In this document: piece after piece, positions 1 through 5,185 of the stretch
How the letters are laid out: each line of letters opens with the position of its first letter
Position numbering within the stretch: position 1 is the first letter of the stretch
Assembly: GCA_029287335.1 (NCBI GenBank)
Contig: JARFRI010000146.1
Location: 1-5,185 of the forward strand
DNA from: Phycisphaera sp.
Lineage (GTDB): Bacteria; Planctomycetota; Phycisphaerae; Phycisphaerales; Phycisphaeraceae
Reading direction: 5' to 3'
DNA length: 5,185 nt
Notes under the pieces: generated by a model
What the model was told of the DNA's origin: nothing
Databases searched by the model: none
Seen by the model: the letters and a program-made list of their open reading frames with translations, nothing else
Made by a program: the position numbers and the translations under genes

Positions 1-518
1 GTATGACCACCGTCGTGACGTACACGATCGATGAGTTGTCCACGCCGATGCAGGGCCTCCCCGGCAACCAGGGCGACATGATCTCGATCCACGAACTCGG
101 GCACTACGGCGGGTTCTCAGGTGTCCCGGCTGATGTGATCCGTGAGAAGCTGCGCGTCGGCCACATTGATCAGGTCAAGACGATTGCGGACAAGCTCAAC
201 GCCATCCCCGAGGGTAAGGGCACGATGTTCGACCATACCGTGATCCTGTACTTCCCCGAGAATGGCGAGGGCCACCACAGCCACGGCACCGAGGCGCCCT
301 TCATCATGCTCGCTGGCGACAACTGTGCGCTGAACATGCTGGGCCGATACATCCGCCTGCCGTATCACGCAACGCAAGGCCACAAGACCATCGGCAACTG
401 GTACACGACCCTGCTTAACGCCCACGGCAACCCGATCGAGCACTACGGCGACTTCGACCTGGAGATGGATCGCAAGAAACTCGACCAGACCGGCGCGATC
501 AAACAACTGATGGCCTGA
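1..518 (+). CDS. DUF1552 (HXXSHH family) protein, C-terminal part only; 5' end outside window
   Basis: This is the last 171 full codons of a DUF1552 protein; the reading frame is open to the window edge. The first ATG (position 3) is not the real start: it aligns with an internal Leu (residue 290) of the complete paralogue at 3743-5125, and the two match without gaps from there to the stop, 117 of 171 residues identical. Visible family landmarks are the VVTYTID strand, the GTMFDHT and YFPENGE segments, an HH pair, GRYIRLPYH and the C-terminal NPIEHYGD. Related proteins of the DUF1552 family resemble the alkaline-phosphatase/sulfatase fold, but their reaction is unknown. The family motif HXXSHH reads HELGHY at 90-107. 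By analogy with the second copy, the missing N-terminus should carry a Tat signal. No typical terminator follows, so transcription may run on into the next gene. The family call is firm; function is not assigned. Confidence 0.88.
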   Translation, partial: MTTVVTYTIDELSTPMQGLPGNQGDMISIHELGHYGGFSGVPADVIREKLRVGHIDQVKTIADKLNAIPEGKGTMFDHTVILYFPENGEGHHSHGTEAPFIMLAGDNCALNMLGRYIRLPYHATQGHKTIGNWYTTLLNAHGNPIEHYGDFDLEMDRKKLDQTGAIKQLMA

Positions 519-588
519 CCGCGGCAAAAATGCTGATCAAAACCAACAAAAACCGCCTACTCATCTCCGCGACAAACCTTGCCGCGGT
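518..588. repeat. 10-bp perfect inverted repeat flanking a 51-base spacer
   Basis: ACCGCGGCAA at 518-527 is exactly complementary to TTGCCGCGGT at 579-588. It begins at the last base of the upstream stop codon. Each arm contains the palindrome CCGCGG. A competing small hairpin is possible: CCGCG at 567-571 can pair with CGCGG at 583-587 around an 11-base loop, using the same right arm. No T-run follows either structure, so this is not a standard intrinsic terminator. It could be an mRNA 3'-end structure, an operator, or chance. The repeat is seen directly; any role is inference. Confidence 0.5.
545..558 (+). other. possible remnant of a terminator left arm
   Basis: AACAAAAACCGCCT here closely resembles AACAAAAAACCGTCCT at 5151-5166, which forms the left side of the terminator behind the second DUF1552 gene. 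Both lie about 25-30 bases after the stop codon of a paralogue. Here the matching right arm and T-run are absent. The simplest reading is that the terminator was duplicated with the gene and then decayed, but the match is short and A-rich, so chance is possible. Confidence 0.25.
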
Positions 589-607
589 GTGATGGTTGGC
601 CTGTAAC
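579..607 (+). promoter_or_regulatory. weak sigma70-like promoter candidate for the haem protein operon
   Basis: TTGCCG at 579-584 and TGTAAC at 602-607 each match 4 of 6 bases of the -35 and -10 consensus and are 17 bases apart. The site would start transcription about 70-75 bases before the ATG at 689. The -35 box overlaps the right arm of the inverted repeat at 579-588, so a factor binding that repeat could affect it. Matches this weak are common by chance, and planctomycete promoters are poorly defined, so this is only a candidate. Confidence 0.2.
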
Positions 608-676
608 AGCCCTCTTCTAGAGACGTCGGATCAGTAGGGAATACCTGCCTGACACTCAGTTAGTGGAATCAGCGTG

Positions 677-682
677 AAGGAG
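677..682 (+). promoter_or_regulatory. ribosome binding site that fixes the haem protein start at 689
   Basis: AAGGAG is a full-strength Shine-Dalgarno sequence, with 6 bases between it and the ATG at 689. It lies inside the reading frame that would result from the upstream GTG at 674, which argues against that GTG as start. Starting at 689 also gives a clean signal peptide directly at the N-terminus. Confidence 0.85.
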
Positions 683-688
683 TACCGG

Positions 689-3600
689 ATGAAATCAATC
701 GCGGCACTTGTACTGGCGGTATCTTTTCTCCTGCCGAAAGCGGACGCCGTCGAAGTCGCGCGGGGCGCGTCGGCCAAGCCACCGGCCGACGCTCGATCCG
801 TCATGGATACCTATTGCATCAGTTGCCACGGCCCGGAGCAACAAAAAGGCAACATGCGTTTCGATCAACTCGAGACGATCGATCCGGTCGCCCTGCAAGA
901 CATCTTTGGCAGAACTAAAGAAGTGGTCGATTTCGAGGAGATGCCGCCGGCCAAGGCGAAGCAGCCCAGCGAACACGAACGCAAGGCCCTGTTGCAGTGG
1001 CTTGAAAGCCAGTTGTCTGATGAAGCGACGAAGAAGCTTGAAGACAGACTCAAGAAGCCGGAGTTTGGCAACTACGTTGACCACGAGGACCTCTTCTCCG
1101 GCAAGTATGCCGACCAGCCCGCCTTCACCGTTGACCGCCGCTGGCTGATCAGCGAGTTCATCTTTGATGCGAAGATGCAGCGGATCACTGAAAACCGCAC
1201 CGTCGCCAACTGGCAGGACAAGCGCGTCGATGTGCTGGGTGGGCACAACATCAGTGGCCTGAGCTTGGCCAACCCGTTCCTCTTGCCCGAAAAGTCGGGC
1301 GTACGCTATTACGCGACCGAAGACCTGACCGGCGGGCACCTGTCGACGATGCTCAGCAACGCGCAGAAGACGGCGATCTACATCAGCGAGAACCTGATCA
1401 AGAGCGGCAGGAATAAGAAATACCTTCCCGCGGTCCGTGAGGTCTTCTCGCTTGAAGATCAGCACGAGGCAACACTTGTTTCGCGACGCGCGTTTATGGA
1501 GAAATACATCGCCACGGTCTGCGAAGACATCTACGGCGACAAGAATGTATCGCTGCTACCCAAGTTTGTCCCGGCTAAGCTGAAAGCGAAAAAAGAGTAC
1601 AGCGCAGAAGACAAGAAAAAGGATAAGCGCCTGCCCGTACCGGTTGCGCGAGGTACCCTCGATAAATCAGGCGGCTGGGACACCTTTGTGCAGGTTGTGC
1701 TGGACCCGGCGAGCAAGGATAAATCCGACGAAGAAATCATTGAGATTTGTGAGCGGATCTGGTTCAACTACGGCGACTTTGAACTCGACATCCAAGGCCG
1801 AATCTCGATCCTCCGCGACTATATCTCGGATTTCCGCAAAGACCTGGCGAAAGACAAACGAGCCAAGCGGGATGTTTACAAGCCGCTGGATGACAGTGAG
1901 ATGCAAGCCGTCAACGAAGCCATCCGCAAACACCGCGCGAAGGGCGACCGCTACAACGAGGTGATCGAGAAGTGCCTGGCCGACTGGGAACAGCAATTCA
2001 AGCAGGACCGGATCGACGCGGGTCCGCCTTCAGATGAGTTGTATGCTCAGATGATCGACGAATTATTTATTCAGATCCTTGAGCGGTCCCCTGAAACGAA
2101 TGAGGCCGACGAATACCTCGCGCTGGTCAAGAGCTACACCGAGAAGCTTGGCCGTCGTAAGTCGGTCCAGAAGTTGATCCAGACCCTGCTGTTGACCAGT
2201 GAGTTCGCGTACCGCAACGAGTTCGGCGTGGGTGAACCGGACCAGCACGGTCGACGCATGATGTCCCCCCGCGACGCCAGCTATGCGATTTCTTATGCCC
2301 TGACCGACCAGAGCCCGGATGAGGAACTCGTCGAAGCTGCCAAGACCGGCCGACTCAATACGCGAGAAGACTACAAGCGCGAAGTCACCCGCATTCTGAA
2401 TCAACGCGACCGCTACTACGTAATCGATAAGACCCTCGCTGACCGTTGGCGGCAGGACAACGTGACCAACATGCCGATCCGCGAGCTGCGCTTCTTCCGC
2501 GAGTTCTTCGGCTACCCCAAAGTGATCTCGATCTTCAAGGACGAAAAGCGCTTTGGTGGCGACCGGCTGGGCAGTGCGACCAATCGCCTGCTTGCCGAGG
2601 CGGACCGCATGGTCGCTCACATCCTTGAAGAAGACCAGAATGTCATTGAAGAGCTGCTGTCTACCGAAGAGTTCATCGTCTACCACGACGGCGACAACGA
2701 GCGGATTCAGGCGCGCTCCGACGAAATCGAGCGCATCTACGCGTACTTCAAAGATAAAGACTGGAAGAGCTACAAAAGGGAAGACCTGCTAAAGCACGCC
2801 GACTTCCTCCGGACGGTCAATATGCGGATGGTTGACCCAGATAAGCCCGATGCGCGCAACCGACAGGGCGACATCGTCAAGCTATTCAAGATGTCGATGC
2901 AGTCCATCACCGACCGCATGGACGACGGCCAGGAACACGCCGCTCCGTTTGACCTCTACCGCGGTTACGGCAACGACTTCATGCCCGGCTACAACGTCGG
3001 CAAGTTCTGGAACTACGACCTGGACAACTGGGACTACTCGCCCATCCAGCCGGCGAAGGTGCCCAATCGCAAGGGCATCCTGACTCATCCGGCCTGGCTG
3101 ATCGCTTTCGCGCAGAACACCGAGACCGACCCCGTCCACCGCGGCAAGTGGGTACGCGAGAAGCTATTGGCTGGCACCATCCCCGATGTGCCGATCACGG
3201 TGGACGCGGCGATCCCAGAAGATCACAACATGACCCTGCGCCAGCGGCTGGCCAGCGCAACCGAGAACGACTACTGCTGGCGATGTCATATCGATATGAA
3301 CCCGCTGGGCAATCCCTTCGAGATGTACGACGACTTCGGCCGATTCCGTACGCAAGAACCGCTCGAATACGAAGAGCAAATCATCGAGAAGGGCCCGGAG
3401 CAAAAAGGCAACCACCTCGTTGACACGCGGGACATCTACAAGACGCTCCCGGTCGATTCAACCGGGTCCCTGCATGGTACGGAAGACTCCACCTTGGACG
3501 GCGAGGTCCGCGACGCCATCGATCTCACCGAACGATTGTCGAAGTCGCGTCTTGTTCGCCAGTCGATCATCCGTTATGCCTTCCGCTACTTTATGGGGAG

Positions 3601-3739
3601 AAACGAAAAGCTCTCTGATTCCCAAACGTTGATCGATGCTGAGCAGGCATATACTGACAGCGACGGCAGCTTTGACGCGGTGATTCTATCCCTGCTGACT
3701 TCCGACTCCTTTATCTATCGCAAAGCGATTGAGGACTAA
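689..3739 (+). CDS. secreted di-haem planctomycete-type cytochrome c protein with DUF1595/DUF1592/DUF1588/DUF1585 regions
   Basis: A 1016-residue protein, predicted to be exported by Sec and to carry two covalently bound haems. Residues 1-20 form a signal peptide (MKSIAALVLAVSFLLPKADA), with likely cleavage after ADA. Residues about 36-112 are a planctomycete cytochrome c domain: CISCH at 43-47, then GPEQQKGNMRFD, a possible axial Met at 85 in EEMPP, and a QPSEHER...LLQWL end. A DUF1595-like region spans about 457-510, DUF1592 about 524-668 (SPRDASYAISYAL, SPDEELVEAA), DUF1588 about 793-887 (GILTHPAWL, DPVHRGKWVREKLL, second haem site CWRCH at 863-867), and DUF1585 about 942-1013 (RQSIIRYAFRYFMGR). 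Residues about 115-455 show no domain I can name; a clear DUF1587 signature was not seen there. That region has a Lys-rich patch at 297-314. About 120 extra residues lie between DUF1592 and DUF1588. The downstream DUF1552 gene starts 3 bases after the stop, so the two are almost certainly co-expressed. A redox or electron-transfer role is implied by the haem sites; the substrate is unknown. Confidence 0.92.
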   Translation: MKSIAALVLAVSFLLPKADAVEVARGASAKPPADARSVMDTYCISCHGPEQQKGNMRFDQLETIDPVALQDIFGRTKEVVDFEEMPPAKAKQPSEHERKALLQWLESQLSDEATKKLEDRLKKPEFGNYVDHEDLFSGKYADQPAFTVDRRWLISEFIFDAKMQRITENRTVANWQDKRVDVLGGHNISGLSLANPFLLPEKSGVRYYATEDLTGGHLSTMLSNAQKTAIYISENLIKSGRNKKYLPAVREVFSLEDQHEATLVSRRAFMEKYIATVCEDIYGDKNVSLLPKFVPAKLKAKKEYSAEDKKKDKRLPVPVARGTLDKSGGWDTFVQVVLDPASKDKSDEEIIEICERIWFNYGDFELDIQGRISILRDYISDFRKDLAKDKRAKRDVYKPLDDSEMQAVNEAIRKHRAKGDRYNEVIEKCLADWEQQFKQDRIDAGPPSDELYAQMIDELFIQILERSPETNEADEYLALVKSYTEKLGRRKSVQKLIQTLLLTSEFAYRNEFGVGEPDQHGRRMMSPRDASYAISYALTDQSPDEELVEAAKTGRLNTREDYKREVTRILNQRDRYYVIDKTLADRWRQDNVTNMPIRELRFFREFFGYPKVISIFKDEKRFGGDRLGSATNRLLAEADRMVAHILEEDQNVIEELLSTEEFIVYHDGDNERIQARSDEIERIYAYFKDKDWKSYKREDLLKHADFLRTVNMRMVDPDKPDARNRQGDIVKLFKMSMQSITDRMDDGQEHAAPFDLYRGYGNDFMPGYNVGKFWNYDLDNWDYSPIQPAKVPNRKGILTHPAWLIAFAQNTETDPVHRGKWVREKLLAGTIPDVPITVDAAIPEDHNMTLRQRLASATENDYCWRCHIDMNPLGNPFEMYDDFGRFRTQEPLEYEEQIIEKGPEQKGNHLVDTRDIYKTLPVDSTGSLHGTEDSTLDGEVRDAIDLTERLSKSRLVRQSIIRYAFRYFMGRNEKLSDSQTLIDAEQAYTDSDGSFDAVILSLLTSDSFIYRKAIED
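3731..3734 (+). promoter_or_regulatory. ribosome binding site of the second DUF1552 gene, inside the preceding gene
   Basis: GAGG lies in the last codons of the haem protein gene, 8 bases before the ATG at 3743. A GTG at 3740, directly abutting the TAA stop, is also in frame with 5-base spacing. ATG is preferred because it is the stronger codon and has adequate spacing. The arrangement suggests translational coupling between the two genes. Confidence 0.6.
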
Positions 3740-3742
3740 GTG

Positions 3743-5125
3743 ATGAACCTGAACCGACGACAATTTTTACAGACCACCGCGATCGGCGCTGGGGCGCTGG
3801 TGATGCCTTTCTCACTCAACCAGGCCATGGCCGCGGCAGGCGAGATGGGCCCAAAGCGATTCATCTTCATTCGTAAGTCCAGTGGGATCCGCCCGCTTGA
3901 GACCGCGCTGGTCAACTTCTCCGACAAGCACAAGGCATTGGATGAGAACAAAGAGCCGCTTGAAGTCGCGCTCGACACGCACGAGCTGCCCAAGTGGCTT
4001 CGTGGTCTGGATGAATACAAAGAGAACATGACGATCCTGCAGGGCTTGTCTGCCAAGATGAGCGAGAACGTCCACTGGTCGTTCTCCTCGGTGATGGGCT
4101 GTTTCAAGTCGCAGCGCAACACGCTGAGCGCAATCAAGCGGACCACGATTGACTACGAGCTGGCCAAGCTGTTCCCCTCGCCTTTCGGACACGTCGAGTT
4201 GTCGTTTGCTGAAAACCGTACGGGTATCGTCGATGGCTACTCCGCACCGGCCCCGTACACCCGCAACTACTGCTACGCCGACCCTGATACCGCGCGTAAC
4301 GAGCTGTTCAAGTCGGTCCTGAACCCCGAAGCGGTGAACTCCGACAACGACATGCTCAACTTCCTGCAGAGCCGAGAGGGTCTGGAGCTTACCGGCATCA
4401 AGGGCCACGAGAAGACCCGGCAGGAGTCGCACATCAACTCAATCGGCGCGATCCGTGAGCGGAACAAAAAGCTGGTCGACATGGCCGGCAAACTCGCGAA
4501 ACACTTGCCGGACCTGGACCCGATCCACCTGGACGGCGGACCCAACGCGACCACCCCGCAGAAACAGGCGGCCATGACCGACATGCTCGTCGCCGCGCTC
4601 GTCTCGGGACTGACCAATGTCGTGACCTACACCATCGACACCCTTGGCACCCCCGTCACCGGCCTGCCGGGTAACGAAACGGACCGCATCGGTATCCACC
4701 CACTCGGCCACGACGAGGCCTTCGGCGGCGTCCCCGCATGGAAGACCCGTGAACAGATCCGCATCAGCCACGTCAACCAGATCAAGACCATCATCGACAA
4801 ACTCAAGCAGGTGCCCGAGGGCAACGGCACGATGTTCGATAACACGATGATCATGTACTTCCCTGAGAACGGCGAGACCCACCACGGCGTCGGGAAAGAG
4901 TCCCCGTTCCTCGTGATGTCCGGTCAAAACTGCAACCTCGACATGGCCGGCCGCTATATCCGCCTGCCCTACCACGGTAACGAAGGCCACAAGACCCTGG
5001 GCAACTGGTACACCACACTGCTCAACGCCCACGGCAACCCGATCGAGCACTACGGTGATCTGGACACAGAGATGTCCCGCAAAAAATTCGACCAAACCGG
5101 CGCGATCAAACAACTCATGGCCTGA
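3743..5125 (+). CDS. Tat-exported DUF1552 (HXXSHH family) protein, complete
   Basis: A 460-residue protein of typical DUF1552 length (461 if the GTG at 3740 is used). Residues 1-30 are a twin-arginine signal: NRRQFL at 4-9, a hydrophobic stretch IGAGALVMPF, and likely cleavage after AMA at 28-30. The protein should therefore cross the membrane folded, perhaps with a bound cofactor. Family landmarks in order: PKRFIFI just after the signal, ILQGLSAKM, TTIDYELAK, a tract of aromatic residues and prolines around YSAPAPYTRNYCYA, VVTYTID at 292-298, GTMFDNT, YFPENGE, HH at 380-381, GRYIRLPYH at 403-411 and NPIEHYGD at 432-439. The namesake HXXSHH motif reads HPLGHD at 319-324. It is a paralogue of the partial gene at 1-518. 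It sits 3 bases after the di-haem protein gene and is followed by a strong terminator, so it is the last gene of its operon. DUF1552 proteins resemble the alkaline-phosphatase superfamily, but their reaction is unknown, and I assign no substrate. Confidence 0.92.
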   Translation: MNLNRRQFLQTTAIGAGALVMPFSLNQAMAAAGEMGPKRFIFIRKSSGIRPLETALVNFSDKHKALDENKEPLEVALDTHELPKWLRGLDEYKENMTILQGLSAKMSENVHWSFSSVMGCFKSQRNTLSAIKRTTIDYELAKLFPSPFGHVELSFAENRTGIVDGYSAPAPYTRNYCYADPDTARNELFKSVLNPEAVNSDNDMLNFLQSREGLELTGIKGHEKTRQESHINSIGAIRERNKKLVDMAGKLAKHLPDLDPIHLDGGPNATTPQKQAAMTDMLVAALVSGLTNVVTYTIDTLGTPVTGLPGNETDRIGIHPLGHDEAFGGVPAWKTREQIRISHVNQIKTIIDKLKQVPEGNGTMFDNTMIMYFPENGETHHGVGKESPFLVMSGQNCNLDMAGRYIRLPYHGNEGHKTLGNWYTTLLNAHGNPIEHYGDLDTEMSRKKFDQTGAIKQLMA

Positions 5126-5153
5126 CCCGCCGCATCATGCAGCCCGACAAAAC

Positions 5154-5185
5154 AAAAAACCGTCCTGAAAGCAGGGCGGTTTTTT
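5154..5185 (+). terminator. strong intrinsic terminator, probably bidirectional
   Basis: The stem CCGTCCTG (5160-5167) pairs with CAGGGCGG (5172-5179) over 8 bp with one G-U pair, around an AAAG loop. It is flanked by A6 at 5154-5159 and T6 at 5180-5185, which extend the pairing and give a U-run on the + strand transcript and on the opposite strand too. It lies 28 bases after the stop of the second DUF1552 gene and ends the operon. The T-run may continue past the window edge. Confidence 0.93.

Noticed and set aside
3..5. ATG at 3 as the start of a short 171-residue gene
   Set aside because: It aligns with an internal Leu of the complete paralogue, the match is already strong from the next residues, and no Tat signal or N-terminal domain would be present. 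The gene is simply cut by the window edge.
598..611. Small hairpin GGC-C-TG TAA CA-GCC
   Set aside because: The stem is only five pairs with a bulge and a 3-base loop, with no T-run; it is too weak to call.
649..665. CACT/AGTG inverted repeat upstream of the haem gene
   Set aside because: Four-base arms are expected often by chance, and there is no supporting context.
674..688. GTG at 674 as the start of the di-haem protein
   Set aside because: The AAGGAG Shine-Dalgarno lies downstream of this GTG and is well placed for the ATG at 689, which also begins a clean signal peptide.
695..1465. Long minus-strand open frames opposite the coding genes (also at 2063-2686, 3812-4432 and 4439-5113)
   Set aside because: They lie fully opposite well-supported genes, show no recognisable family features, and are expected by-products of GC-rich coding sequence.
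830..3412. Near-repeat of the GPEQQKGN coding sequence (830-853) as GPEQKGN (3392-3412)
   Set aside because: The DNA match is striking but short, differs by one codon, and the second copy is not next to a CxxCH motif as the first is. The surroundings are unrelated, so it is probably chance rather than a duplicated haem module.
3743..5125. Classical sulfatase identity for the DUF1552 protein
   Set aside because: No CxPxR or SxPxR formylglycine-type motif was seen, and the sequence follows DUF1552 landmarks throughout.

Overview
The window looks like chromosomal DNA from a planctomycete or a related PVC-group bacterium (Planctomycetota most likely, Verrucomicrobiota or Lentisphaerota possible). 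This rests on the proteins: a secreted CxxCH 'planctomycete cytochrome c' protein with the DUF1595/DUF1592/DUF1588/DUF1585 series, paired with Tat-exported DUF1552 (HXXSHH family) proteins. Such pairs are numerous in PVC genomes. Everything is on the + strand, and the base composition is moderately GC-rich with codon use that looks even across the three genes.

Layout. Positions 1-518 hold the 3' end of a DUF1552 gene whose start lies upstream of the window. A gap of about 170 bases follows. It has a 10-bp inverted repeat around a long loop, a possible relic of a terminator arm, a weak promoter candidate, and a clear Shine-Dalgarno sequence. Positions 689-3739 encode a 1016-residue Sec-exported protein with two CxxCH haem sites. 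A second, complete DUF1552 gene follows at 3743-5125, only 3 bases after the previous stop. A strong intrinsic terminator closes the unit at 5154-5185, the last base of the window.

How the genes relate. The two DUF1552 proteins are close paralogues: over the visible 171 residues they align without gaps at 117 identical positions (about 68 percent). Since DUF1592 and DUF1552 genes normally travel as a pair, the window probably shows the end of one pair followed by a full second pair, i.e. a tandem duplication. The di-haem protein would receive haem outside the cytoplasmic membrane after Sec export, while the DUF1552 protein would cross already folded by Tat, so both should act in the same extracytoplasmic space. 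The biochemical function of this pair is not established to my knowledge, and I do not assign one.

Most notable points: both DUF1552 copies have lost the family's namesake HXXSHH motif (HELGHY and HPLGHD instead); the haem protein carries about 120 extra residues between its DUF1592 and DUF1588 regions, including a very aromatic stretch; and the paralogue 3' ends are much more alike than the rest. No RNA genes, CRISPR arrays or insertion sequences were seen.
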